From Methanobrevibacter millerae (GTDB lineage: Archaea > Methanobacteriota > Methanobacteria > Methanobacteriales > Methanobacteriaceae), in the NCBI RefSeq assembly GCF_001477655.1, contig NZ_CP011266.1, positions 721,001 through 785,000 of the forward strand: DNA of 64,000 nucleotides. Direction: 5' to 3'. The position numbers and the translations under genes are program-made. The notes under the pieces are model-generated. The model was not told the DNA's origin. It saw only the letters and a list, made by a program, of their open reading frames with translations, and searched no databases. Of the stretch, positions 17,305 through 25,972 are shown in pieces. The stretch's first letter is position 1; every line of letters starts with the position of its first letter.

Positions 17305-17965
17305 AACCTTTTTCCATTCTTTTTTTAATTAATGTTTTTGGATTCTTCATTCACATAAACTTATAATTTTCAGTTTTAAAAACTTTTTTTAGATATAATT
17401 AAATATTATTGGTATTTTTAGATAAATTAAATTATTTTTACTTAATTTTAAATATTACTTTTTTAATTAGCCCTATTTGTTAAATAAATATTTTTGGTTA
17501 TTTTAACTAATGAAAAAGAAATTGGTGTTAAAAACAGTAATAATTAATGGTGATGGAATGCATGTTAAACAAAATGAGATATTTGGCTAATGGTGTGGAA
17601 TCAATCGGTATGAATGTATGAAAAGTATTATTTGTGAATTTATGATGGGGATTTTTATATGTTAATGATAAAAAAGATGGTTGAAAATAGTATTGTTTTC
17701 CATATTTTTAGGTTAAACTAAATATAAATTATTATTTTTTCTTTATTTAAGTTTAACTAAATTAAAAATAGTTAATTTTAAATATAACTTATTATTAATT
17801 ATTAATTAAGTTATGTGGGTGATAAATGAGGTTTTATATTTTATCATCAAATTGGAAAAAGAAAATATAACTTTTCTTTTTCACCATTTTTGGTTACTTT
17901 TTTCTAAAAATATAATATTCATGTTAAATATATTTATTATTAAATTTTTGTTAGGAGGAATTATT
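17305..17965. other. A+T-rich gap with no clear gene
   Basis: About 660 bases. Only a 26-codon frame (ATG 17510, no binding site) is seen and is not called. Near the right end two similar direct elements, gttaaactaaat (about 17712-17723) and gtttaactaaat (about 17751-17762), precede the CMD-family gene and may be regulator sites or chance in A+T-rich DNA. An in-frame extension of the following gene to 17813 is hydrophobic but lacks a ribosome binding site, so I treat it as untranslated leader. Confidence 0.4.
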
Positions 17966-18652
17966 TTGAAGTTAAAGAAAAATGATCCTGATTTTTTTGA
18001 AATATTCAATAACTTTAATAACAATGAAATTCTAGAATATGTCTCTATATCTAAAAGAACCCGATTTATAGTTACTTTGGCTACTTTAATTACTAATACT
18101 TCAAAAGAAAAATATTCAATTGCTGTTCGTGATGCTTTGGAAGTATTGGGTCCTATTGAAATAAAAGAAGTATTATATCAGTCTGTTGCATATGTTGGCC
18201 TTGGAAAAATATTTGAGTTGTTTGAAATAACGAATAATGTTTTAACTGAAAATGGAATTGATCTTCCATTAAAATCAATTTCAACAGTTAATTCTGAAAA
18301 TAGGCATGAAAAAGGTTTGGAAATTCAAAAAAGATATTTTGGTTCTGAAATGATTGAATCAATGATTGAAAATGCTCCTGAAGGTCAAGAAAGATTCAAT
18401 GACTTTTTAGCAGGATTTTGTTTCGGCGACTTTTATACAAGAGATGCATTATCTGACCAAGACCGTGAATTAATTACTTTTTCCATACTTGCAACTTTAG
18501 GTGGTTGTGAAAATCAGCTCAGGGGTCATGTATTGGGTAATTTGAATGTTGGTAATGATAAAGATATTTTAATCGATGCATTAACTATTCTTTTACCATA
18601 TATCGGATTTCCAAGAACATTGAATGCATTGGCCATAATAAATGAATATTAA
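17966..18652 (+). CDS. Carboxymuconolactone decarboxylase-family protein
   Basis: Two AhpD-like CMD domains in 228 residues: a divergent N-terminal copy (about 25-95, with 'ALEVLGPIEIKEVLYQSVAYVG') and a C-terminal copy (about 145-225, 'DQDRELITFSILATLGGCENQLRGH'). The second has Cys-Glu-Asn but not a CxxC pair, so thiol peroxidase activity like AhpD is doubtful. The start is TTG at 17966 because AGGAGG stands eight bases before it; the longer frame from 17813 is rejected. Family members serve as oxidoreductases or decarboxylases; the substrate is unknown here. Confidence 0.75.
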   Translation: MKLKKNDPDFFEIFNNFNNNEILEYVSISKRTRFIVTLATLITNTSKEKYSIAVRDALEVLGPIEIKEVLYQSVAYVGLGKIFELFEITNNVLTENGIDLPLKSISTVNSENRHEKGLEIQKRYFGSEMIESMIENAPEGQERFNDFLAGFCFGDFYTRDALSDQDRELITFSILATLGGCENQLRGHVLGNLNVGNDKDILIDALTILLPYIGFPRTLNALAIINEY

Positions 18653-18671
18653 TGCATTAAGCATTAATATT
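18645..18671. terminator. Bidirectional hairpin covering two convergent stops
   Basis: AATATTAATGC (18645-18655) and GCATTAATATT (18661-18671) make a perfect 11-bp inverted repeat with a five-base loop. The plus gene stops inside the left arm and the minus gene stops inside the right arm. Confidence 0.65.
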
Positions 18672-19077
18672 TAAATTCATATTTCTCTTCAATGGCCATC
18701 ATGTTTCTGAATTCCGCAGTTGCATCATCCAAATAGAACATTGCCATTTCCCATCCGTTTTCTTTGTAGATTTCACCAATTTCAGGCATGAGTTCAAATG
18801 TTTTTTCAACAAGTTCTGGATTTGGGTCTGCTTTTGCAGTACCGTAATATCTTAAGAATTTGTCTTTTGTTTCATTCAATGCAACAATTTCTATTTTAGG
18901 GTTTTCTTCGATTTGTTTCCATACTTCTTTGAAACTTCCAACTCCAAAGTAGATTTTATCGTCTTCGAGCATTTGAAAACCTAATGGTCTGCATTTGGCT
19001 TGATCACCATCTATAGTTGCAAGGAAGAATACTCCAGCTTCAGCTAAAAAATCACTTACTTTTTTTATATCTGACAT
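18664..19077 (-). CDS. Pyridoxamine 5'-phosphate oxidase-like flavin-binding protein
   Basis: A 137-residue split-barrel protein of the PPOX/FMN-binding group. It shows the usual pattern of 'GVFFLATIDGDQAKCRPLGF', a 'KIYFGVGSFKEVWKQIEENPKIEIVAL' strand-helix pair and an 'LRYYGTAK' strand. Such proteins bind FMN, F420 or haem; the ligand here is not evident. The gene stands alone, with its stop in a hairpin shared with the convergent CMD gene. Confidence 0.75.
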   Translation of the reverse strand: MSDIKKVSDFLAEAGVFFLATIDGDQAKCRPLGFQMLEDDKIYFGVGSFKEVWKQIEENPKIEIVALNETKDKFLRYYGTAKADPNPELVEKTFELMPEIGEIYKENGWEMAMFYLDDATAEFRNMMAIEEKYEFKY

Positions 19078-19173
19078 TTTATCACCAATACAAAGTGTTT
19101 ATATTTTTATATTATTTAATATTTCTTTAATTTAAGGTAAGATTATAACAGTTTAAGTTAATTAACTAGTTTT

Positions 19174-19713
19174 TTAGTATTTGTAGCAATCTTTTGTATG
19201 ATTGTCTATAATGCCAATTGATTCTAAATAAGAATATATTGTAGTTGACCCTACAAACTTCATGCCCCTTTTCTTCAAATCTTTAGCTATTTTATCGGAT
19301 AATTCTGATTTTGTCTTGTATTCGGCTTTTATAATTTTACCATCAGTAAATCCCCAGATATAATTTGAAAAACTGCCATATTCTTTTTGTATTTTTTTAA
19401 ATACTCCAGCATTCGCTATTGTAGCATTGATTTTCCCTTTATGGCGAATTATTTTTTCGTTTTCAAGCAATTCATTCACTTTGTTTTCATCATAATCAAT
19501 AATTTTTTCAATATCAAAATCATCAAAGGCTTCTCTAAATGCATCTCGCTTTTTTAATATGGTAATCCATGACAGTCCTGCCTGAAATGATTCTAAAATT
19601 AACATTTCGAATAGAATATTGTCATCATATTTTGGTACGCACCATTCTTCATCATGATATTTTAGATAAATCTTTTCCTTTCCCTCAACCCAAGAGCATC
19701 GTTTTTTTATCAT
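19174..19713 (-). CDS. tag: DNA-3-methyladenine glycosylase I
   Basis: Base-excision repair enzyme that removes 3-methyladenine. The 179-residue chain has RCSWVEG with the zinc cysteine near the N-terminus, 'YHDEEWCVPKYDD', 'LILESFQAGLSWITILKKR' with the catalytic-pocket glutamate, 'MKFVGSTTIYSYLESIGIIDNH' and the final HTKDC that completes the zinc site. The usual EWG is EWC here, a small deviation. It is divergent from the aldo/keto reductase gene and probably a single-gene unit. Confidence 0.92.
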   Translation of the reverse strand: MIKKRCSWVEGKEKIYLKYHDEEWCVPKYDDNILFEMLILESFQAGLSWITILKKRDAFREAFDDFDIEKIIDYDENKVNELLENEKIIRHKGKINATIANAGVFKKIQKEYGSFSNYIWGFTDGKIIKAEYKTKSELSDKIAKDLKKRGMKFVGSTTIYSYLESIGIIDNHTKDCYKY

Positions 19714-19769
19714 AATTATTAATATTAATTAAATCCATAAATAGTATTAACATTTTTTTTGGAGATAAT

Positions 19770-20912
19770 ATGAAATATAGAACGTTAGGTAATACGGGGA
19801 TTAAAGTTAGTGAAATAGCTTTTGGTGCAGAATGGTATGTTGAAAGACCGTATGAAGAAGTTGAAGAGATAGTAAGGCATTGTGAGAATAATGGAATAAA
19901 TTTTCTGGATTGTTGGATGAGTGAACCAACTGTCAGAACAAATTTGGGTAAGGCAATAAAAGATACTCGAGATAAATGGGTTATCCAAGGTCATATCGGT
20001 GCAACCTGGCAAAACAATCAATATGTAAGAACACGTGAAATGGATAAGGTAAAAGAAGCTTTTGAAGATTTCATGGAAAGATTTCAAATGGATACACTTG
20101 ATTTTGGTATGGTTCACTATGTTGATGAGCTAAAAGACTATGATGAAATAATGTCTGGAGAATTTATTGAGTATGTTCGCCAATTAAAAGAAAAAGGCAT
20201 CATCAAGCATATTGGTTTAAGTACACATAACACCGACATTGCTCTTTTGGCAGCTGAAAATCCTGAAATTGAGTTGTTAATGTTCAGTATCAATCCTGCT
20301 TATGATATGTTTCCTCCAACGGAAGTAATTGAAGATTATTCTGATGATGATAAATACACAGATTTGGCGGGTCTGGATCCAAGACGGGCTGAACTTTATC
20401 AGTTGTGTGAAGATAATGGAATGCCTATTACAGTAATGAAAGGATATGCAAGCGGAAGATTGTTTAATGACAATGATTCTCCATTTGGAGTAGCTTTAAC
20501 TCCAATTCAATGTATTCATTATGCATTAGAACAAAAGGGTGTAGCCAGTATTTTTGTCGGGGTGAATAATGTAGAAGAATTGGATGCCGCAATTGAATAT
20601 GAAACTGCAGAGGAGAGTCAAAAAGAGTATAAGGATATTTTAGCTAATGCACCAAAGCATTCATTTGAAGGAAAATGTATGTACTGTGGGCATTGTGCAC
20701 CATGTACCGCAGGAATTGATATTGGTGGATTGATTAAGTTATATGATTTGGCTGTAATTCATGATGAAGTTCCCCAAAGTGTTCAGGAACACTATAATAA
20801 TTTGACTTATGATGCAACTGAATGTATTGCATGTGGAGAATGTGAAGATAGATGTCCGTTTAATGTTAAAATTGTAGATATAATGTTGGATGCTCAAGAT
20901 TTATTGAATTAA
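19770..20912 (+). CDS. Aldo/keto reductase with C-terminal ferredoxin-like domain
   Basis: NADPH-type aldo/keto reductase barrel (about residues 1-290) fused to a C-terminal 2x[4Fe-4S]-like module (CMYCGHCAPC and CIACGECEDRC). The barrel opens 'YRTLGNTGIKVSEIAFGAEW' and contains the 'HIGLSTHN' strand; the usual catalytic tyrosine region reads 'FLDCWMSEPT', so activity may differ from typical reductases. Such fusions are common in anaerobes and their substrates are unknown. A related gene of identical length follows 134 bases downstream. Confidence 0.82.
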   Translation: MKYRTLGNTGIKVSEIAFGAEWYVERPYEEVEEIVRHCENNGINFLDCWMSEPTVRTNLGKAIKDTRDKWVIQGHIGATWQNNQYVRTREMDKVKEAFEDFMERFQMDTLDFGMVHYVDELKDYDEIMSGEFIEYVRQLKEKGIIKHIGLSTHNTDIALLAAENPEIELLMFSINPAYDMFPPTEVIEDYSDDDKYTDLAGLDPRRAELYQLCEDNGMPITVMKGYASGRLFNDNDSPFGVALTPIQCIHYALEQKGVASIFVGVNNVEELDAAIEYETAEESQKEYKDILANAPKHSFEGKCMYCGHCAPCTAGIDIGGLIKLYDLAVIHDEVPQSVQEHYNNLTYDATECIACGECEDRCPFNVKIVDIMLDAQDLLN

Positions 20913-21046
20913 TAATGTAAAATGAAGAAAATTCTATTAATTATAGATGATAATTTAAATAATTAATGAATATCGGATAATTTCATATTTACAATTTATA
21001 ATGAATTTAATTAAAAAAGAAGAAAAATTAATTTAAGAGGGATTAT

Positions 21047-22189
21047 ATGAAAAAATTAGCTTTTGGAATGATGAGATTACCAAAATTTGATGAAAATGAT
21101 GATTCAACTGTAGATTTTGAACAGGTAAATGAAATGGCAGATCTATTTTTAGATAAAGGGTTTACTTTTTTTGATACTGCATATCCTTATCATATGGGAA
21201 ATAGTGAAATTGCATTTAGAAAAGCAGTAGTTGAAAAATATCCGAGGGATTCTTATGTTGTGGCAGATAAATTACCATTATTTTTAATAACCTCTGAAGA
21301 TCAGCTTGAACCAATATTTTCCGAACAGCTTGAACGCACAGGTTTGGATTACTTTGACTATTATTTGTTGCATAATGTAAGTGGCTTTTCAGAACAGGGA
21401 TTTCTGAATGTTGATTCTTTTGCATTTGCAAACAAGAAAAAGCAAGAAGGTAAAATAAAGCATTTGGGATTATCTACTCATGCAAATGCAGAGTATTTGG
21501 ATAATATTTTAACAATACATCCAGAAATGGAATTTGTCCTGCTCCAAATTAATTATCTTGATTGGGAAAATGAAGGGGTGGAATCAAGAAAATGTTATGA
21601 GGTTGCATGCAAACATAATAAGCCTGTTTTGGTAATGGAACCTTTAAAAGGAGGTTTTTTGGCAGACATTCCTCCTGAAGCCGAAAAATTAATGAAAGAC
21701 TATAATCCTGATGCCAGTGTTATTTCATGGGCATTAAGATTTGTTGCAAGTCTGGATAATGTTTGTATGGTTTTGACTGGAGCAAGCAGTTTAAAACAAT
21801 TGGAAGAAAATATTGATGATTTTGAAAATTTCACACCTTTAAATGATGAAGAATATGAAATACTTGATAAAGTAAGGGAAATTATTAACTCAAACATTAC
21901 CGTAGAATGCACTAAATGTAAATATTGTTTGGATGCATGTCCTGAAGAAATTAACATTCCAAAACTCTTTGATTTATATAATAACGAAAAAATACAGGAT
22001 TTGGGTGATTGGACGCCTGTCGGTAATGCTTATGTGAACTACTCAAAGCTTCCTGGTGTTGGTTTGGCATCTGATTGCAGTGAATGTGGTGCATGTGTTG
22101 AAGAGTGTCCTCAGCATATTGATATTCCAGAAGTCATGAAAGACGTTGCCAAAACATTTGAAACGGATTATTATGGATTTGTCGATTAA
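21047..22189 (+). CDS. Aldo/keto reductase with C-terminal ferredoxin-like domain (second copy type)
   Basis: A 380-residue reductase of the same architecture as its neighbour but from a different subgroup. The catalytic motif is intact here: 'FFDTAYPYHMGNSE' provides the Asp and Tyr, 'HLGLSTHA' follows, and the C-terminal module has CTKCKYCLDAC and CSECGACVEEC. It begins with KKLAFGMMRLP, typical of this branch. Its own promoter gap (134 bases) and AGAGGGAT binding site indicate separate expression. The substrate is not predictable. Confidence 0.84.
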   Translation: MKKLAFGMMRLPKFDENDDSTVDFEQVNEMADLFLDKGFTFFDTAYPYHMGNSEIAFRKAVVEKYPRDSYVVADKLPLFLITSEDQLEPIFSEQLERTGLDYFDYYLLHNVSGFSEQGFLNVDSFAFANKKKQEGKIKHLGLSTHANAEYLDNILTIHPEMEFVLLQINYLDWENEGVESRKCYEVACKHNKPVLVMEPLKGGFLADIPPEAEKLMKDYNPDASVISWALRFVASLDNVCMVLTGASSLKQLEENIDDFENFTPLNDEEYEILDKVREIINSNITVECTKCKYCLDACPEEINIPKLFDLYNNEKIQDLGDWTPVGNAYVNYSKLPGVGLASDCSECGACVEECPQHIDIPEVMKDVAKTFETDYYGFVD

Positions 22190-22290
22190 CTGATTTTCAA
22201 ATCCAATTTTTTTATTAATTTTTATGAGCAAATTTTAATACTATTAATAATATATTTATAAATAATTAAATTAATTTTGAGGATATTATT

Positions 22291-22641
22291 ATGATACCTG
22301 GTATGAATAAAAAACAAATGAAACAAATGGAAAGACAAATGAAAAAAATGGGCATGAAAATGGAAGACCTAAATGGGGTTACTGAAGTCATTATCCGTTT
22401 TGAAGACAAAGAATTAATTATTGAAAATCCTAGTGTTAGTTTAATGAATGTTATGGGTCAGGAAACATACCAAGTTGAAGGTAACGCCCGTGAAGTAGAA
22501 CTTGAATATGAAGTTGAAATTCCTGATGAAGATGTTGAAATGGTAGCTAATCAGGCTAATGTTTCTGAAGATGTTGCCAGACAAGCTTTGGAAGAATGTA
22601 AAGGGGATCTTGCTGAAGCTATCATGAAATTAGCCCAATAG
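22291..22641 (+). CDS. nac: Nascent polypeptide-associated complex protein
   Basis: Archaeal NAC, a ribosome-bound chaperone that acts as a homodimer at the peptide exit. The 116-residue protein has a methionine/lysine-rich N-terminus (MNKKQMKQMERQMKKMG) for ribosome binding, the NAC beta-barrel domain (about 20-75) and a C-terminal UBA domain (about 77-115, 'VANQANVSEDVARQALEEC'). It is followed after five bases by a phosphoesterase gene, likely cotranscribed. Promoter-like tatatttataaat stands at about 22251. Confidence 0.92.
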   Translation: MIPGMNKKQMKQMERQMKKMGMKMEDLNGVTEVIIRFEDKELIIENPSVSLMNVMGQETYQVEGNAREVELEYEVEIPDEDVEMVANQANVSEDVARQALEECKGDLAEAIMKLAQ

Positions 22642-22646
22642 ATATT

Positions 22647-23387
22647 ATGACAGTTATTGCACATATTTCTGATTTACACGTGAGTAGCACTGCTTTTGAT
22701 GAAGCAGTTTTTATGAAAGCGGTAAATGAAATAAACAATTTGCAACCTGACATGATTATTTTAACTGGGGATATAACTGATAATGGTTATTATAGAGAAT
22801 ATCAGCAAGCTATTAAATATCTTGACATGTTTGAATCACCATTATTTGCTGTTCCAGGTAATCATGATTCACGTAATCTAGGTCATCAGACTTTCGAAGA
22901 GTTGATTGGTGAAAGCAGTTGGAAATTAACTAAAGAAAATGATTTTACAGTAATTGGTCTTGATAGCAGTTCTCCTGATGAAAATAGGGGACATATTGGA
23001 AAGCCTCAGCGTATGTGGATGGAGCACCAGTTGGATGAATGTGTTGTCAATGATTTATCGTCTATCATAGCTCTTCACCACCATGTTGTTCCAATACCGG
23101 ACACTGGTCGTGAACGCAACGTTTTATCTGATGCTGGAGATATTTTAAAGGTTTTAACCACTCATGAGGTTGATTTAATATTGTCAGGACATAAGCATGT
23201 TCCAAACATCTGGAAATTAAATGAAACTATTATTGTCAATGCAGGTTCTATCAGTTCTAATAAATTAAGAGGCAAGATAAAAAACTCCTACAATGTATAT
23301 ATCATAGATGATGAAACGATTGAAATATTTTTAAATATTGTTGGCGGAGAAAAATTTTTATTCGGTAAATATCGAAGAAAACATTAA
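22647..23387 (+). CDS. Calcineurin-like metallophosphoesterase
   Basis: A 246-residue binuclear metallophosphoesterase close to the CpdA-type cyclic nucleotide phosphodiesterase group. Motifs in order: 'HISDLHV' (D and H), 'TGDITDNG', 'PGNHDSR', 'LHHHVV' and 'LSGHKHVP', the complete set of metal ligands. The natural substrate is not known. It follows nac closely and precedes, after 57 bases, the NYN RNase and cyclase-like pair; a cyclic-nucleotide theme for the neighbourhood is possible but speculative. Confidence 0.85.
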   Translation: MTVIAHISDLHVSSTAFDEAVFMKAVNEINNLQPDMIILTGDITDNGYYREYQQAIKYLDMFESPLFAVPGNHDSRNLGHQTFEELIGESSWKLTKENDFTVIGLDSSSPDENRGHIGKPQRMWMEHQLDECVVNDLSSIIALHHHVVPIPDTGRERNVLSDAGDILKVLTTHEVDLILSGHKHVPNIWKLNETIIVNAGSISSNKLRGKIKNSYNVYIIDDETIEIFLNIVGGEKFLFGKYRRKH

Positions 23388-23444
23388 ATATATAATTAAG
23401 TTAATATAATAAATGATTGAATAGATTAGTTTTATGGTGGTATT

Positions 23445-24470
23445 ATGAAAGTCGTTGTAGATGCTTCTAATGTTGCACATCATGTAAAAAATGAAAACTC
23501 ACAGCCTCAAATGGTTAATATTTTAGCTGCTGTTAAGGCGTTAGAGGAAAGTGAAGATGAATTTGTTATTATAGCTGATGCATCACTTCGTCATGAAATT
23601 GATAACAAAGATGCTTTTTTAAAACTGTTGGAAAGTGATAATGTGGAAGAAGTTCCGGCAGGAAATGATGCTGATCATTTTATTTTAGAAATTGCATATA
23701 GTGAAAAAGCAAAAATTTTATCAAATGATAAATTCAGGGATTATGCTGCTGAATTTAAAAACATCAATTCATTTAGAATTCCATTTGTTATAAAAGACAA
23801 TAGGTTGACTTTTGGAAGGCCGAAAAAACCTAAACATGATAAGAATATTTTGCAGAATATTTCCGATGAAATTATTAAGCAATTAAACTTCAGAAAATGG
23901 GAAGTTTATACTGGTAAGGAAGGGCTGGAAATTTCTCCATTGAATATTGCTAAACAAGCTATTATTAGAATAGATGATGAGAACAATATTAATTCAAAAG
24001 TTGAAAATATTTTCTCAAAAATTCCTATGTTCAATAAAATTGTTGACATGGTTGATGATGTTGAAATAGCAGCACCTTATGTTATTTTTGTGCTCGTGCA
24101 TCCGAAAGACTATAAATTGGCTGTAAAGAATGCAGGTAATATTTCTGTTACTGTGGCTGATAGATTAGGTCTTGAGAAAAAACCATTGATTGCTGTTAGG
24201 AATGATTTATTTACTAAACCGGGTACTTTTGAATTAAATATTCTGTTGGCTGATGAAGTAACAGAAACTGCTCCATATAATGTATTGGTTCGTGTAAGTA
24301 CTCATGATGAAGTGTTCATTAAGAAAAATTCCAGAAATATCGCAAGTACTATTGCTGGCAGATTAGGATCATGGAAGTTTCCATTTGTTTCTGTTAAACC
24401 TGACATGTTATTGCAACGTCCGGGGGAATTTGAGATTGAATTAGAAAAAGGAGGAAAATTAGATGGTTAA
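23445..24470 (+). CDS. NYN/Zc3h12a-type ribonuclease domain protein
   Basis: A 341-residue protein whose first 130 residues form a PIN/NYN-like nuclease domain: 'VVVDASNVAHH' gives the first acidic residue, 'VIIADASLR' the next and 'GNDADHFILEIAYSEKAKILSNDKFRD' the acidic pair of the active site core. The rest contains two repeats of about 75 residues with the pattern APY...V.V, N..NI..T.A.RLG, P...V and PG.FE (about 210-285 and 287-337). The repeats are not familiar to me. The gene overlaps the following membrane-anchored cyclase-like gene by eight bases, so the products are probably partners. Confidence 0.7.
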   Translation: MKVVVDASNVAHHVKNENSQPQMVNILAAVKALEESEDEFVIIADASLRHEIDNKDAFLKLLESDNVEEVPAGNDADHFILEIAYSEKAKILSNDKFRDYAAEFKNINSFRIPFVIKDNRLTFGRPKKPKHDKNILQNISDEIIKQLNFRKWEVYTGKEGLEISPLNIAKQAIIRIDDENNINSKVENIFSKIPMFNKIVDMVDDVEIAAPYVIFVLVHPKDYKLAVKNAGNISVTVADRLGLEKKPLIAVRNDLFTKPGTFELNILLADEVTETAPYNVLVRVSTHDEVFIKKNSRNIASTIAGRLGSWKFPFVSVKPDMLLQRPGEFEIELEKGGKLDG

Positions 24471-25665
24471 TAGCTTATCTAAAGCAGTAATTAAGCTAAC
24501 CACTGGTCTCACACCAATTAGTGTAGGGACTAAATTTTTTCCAACTGATTCAATGCAAAATGAGTATGTTGAATTATTCAATTACACTCAAACGATATTA
24601 TTTGAATTAGAAAAAGCGGATATTAATTCTGAGAGTATTCAAAGTAATCTTATAAGGGATATTGGTGCTGAAAATATTCCTGCGGAGTTTAATTTTTATG
24701 AGATTAAACCTGCTGAAAATAAAATTGAAGAATATGCGCTTGTAAGTAATATCGTTATGGGTAGTGACCGTTATTTTTATGTTGAACTTCCAAATCCGTC
24801 AAATTTAATTAATATTTTTGTTAAGATTATTGAGAATGAAAAAGGGGAAATTGTTGAAAAAAGCTCTACTGAACTTGTTGCAAAAATGTTGAGTAAAAAC
24901 GATGCAATTAGGGTGGCAATTGAATTAATTGGAATAGGGCTTGAAAGAGGTGTTGAAGTGATTTCTGCCGTTGGAATGACTGGTGCAGCTTCAATTGAAA
25001 GATCAATTAATTACAGACAAAATTTAGGTAATTTCCCAGGTGTTGCTTTTACAAAACTTGGTGGTGAATATGCTTTGGTCTTTGAAGGTCCGTTTAAATT
25101 ATCCAAATCTAAACCATCCGAATTTCAGAATTATTTATTTGTTGATTTGATTGACTCCACAGGTTATACTAGTAAACATGGTAAAACTCAGCTAGTTGAT
25201 TTAATGACAAATATTAAATATTTCATTGAAAGTGAATGCGGTGGAGAACTTGAGGGATATAGAGAAGGTGGGGATGATTTTATTGCACGTTTCCCATCTA
25301 AAGATTTAGCTATTCGTGCAGGTTTGGACGCTGCATGGTTTGCATTGGACAATGATGCTAAAATCAGAGCAGGTGTTGGTAGAAGCCGAAGAGAAGCTGG
25401 TGAAAGAGCTCAGCTGGTTGATAATTTAGGTTCATCATCTCCATTATCATTAGTGGTTTTTGAACTTGCTAATGGTTTATACGCATATAATGTTCCATCA
25501 GAATTTACAAGGACATTAATCAATTTATTTGAAAATGAAAAACAAAAGTTAATTGGTGTATTTGCTTTTGTATTTATAATTACGTATTTATTGAGTGTAT
25601 TGGGCTTAGGTGCTTTTAGTTTCATAACAATCATTATAGCATTAGTCTATGCTTTGGTAGCTTGA
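24463..25665 (+). CDS. Membrane-tethered nucleotide-cyclase/GGDEF-like palm-domain protein
   Basis: A 400-residue protein of uncertain function. Residues about 220-350 resemble the nucleotidyl-cyclase/GGDEF palm fold: 'FVDLIDSTGYT' offers a first metal aspartate (D228 or D231) and REGGDDF (267-273) matches the turn that is GGDEF in diguanylate cyclases and GDG in class III cyclases. The N-terminal 200 residues are unassigned, with a hydrophobic 'VISAVGMTGAAS' segment. The last 45 residues contain two hydrophobic helices, so the protein is tail-anchored with the catalytic-like domain in the cytoplasm. It is translationally coupled to the NYN RNase. Catalytic activity is not proven by sequence. 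Confidence 0.55.
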   Translation: MVNSLSKAVIKLTTGLTPISVGTKFFPTDSMQNEYVELFNYTQTILFELEKADINSESIQSNLIRDIGAENIPAEFNFYEIKPAENKIEEYALVSNIVMGSDRYFYVELPNPSNLINIFVKIIENEKGEIVEKSSTELVAKMLSKNDAIRVAIELIGIGLERGVEVISAVGMTGAASIERSINYRQNLGNFPGVAFTKLGGEYALVFEGPFKLSKSKPSEFQNYLFVDLIDSTGYTSKHGKTQLVDLMTNIKYFIESECGGELEGYREGGDDFIARFPSKDLAIRAGLDAAWFALDNDAKIRAGVGRSRREAGERAQLVDNLGSSSPLSLVVFELANGLYAYNVPSEFTRTLINLFENEKQKLIGVFAFVFIITYLLSVLGLGAFSFITIIIALVYALVA

Positions 25666-25693
25666 TTTTAAAAAAATATAAAAAGGTAGTAAT

Positions 25694-25960
25694 GTGACTA
25701 GGAAAAATGAAGGAAAAATAGCTTTAATTATGATATTGGCATTAATCGCTTTTGTCATTGGATCGGCCATAGGTATTTCAGTAAGTATTGGTGAACATGA
25801 AAATCAGACTGCTGAAAATAATACTACTCATTATGAAAATGTAACTGTTGAAATGACTTCAAATCTTAATAAGAATAAGACTGTTGTGTTTGATCAAGTG
25901 CAAGATTCGGTGGATTACAATAATAATCAAACATTACAAAATAATACTGCATATAATTGA
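25694..25960 (+). CDS. Small membrane-anchored hypothetical protein
   Basis: An 88-residue protein starting at GTG 25694, preceded by AAAGGT. One transmembrane helix (about residues 9-30) is followed by a 55-residue Asn/Thr-rich outer segment with several N-x-T/S sites, consistent with a glycosylated exported tail. No family recognised. It lies 28 bases after the cyclase-like gene and 12 before argJ, so it may be in one transcript with either. Confidence 0.6.
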   Translation: MTRKNEGKIALIMILALIAFVIGSAIGISVSIGEHENQTAENNTTHYENVTVEMTSNLNKNKTVVFDQVQDSVDYNNNQTLQNNTAYN

Positions 25961-25972
25961 TTAGGTGATTAA

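Noticed and set aside
17510..17590. Short 26-codon frame starting at ATG 17510
   Set aside because: No ribosome binding site and no conserved feature.
17813..17965. Longer start for the CMD-family protein
   Set aside because: The extra 51 residues are hydrophobic and A+T-driven, whereas TTG 17966 has AGGAGG at the right distance.
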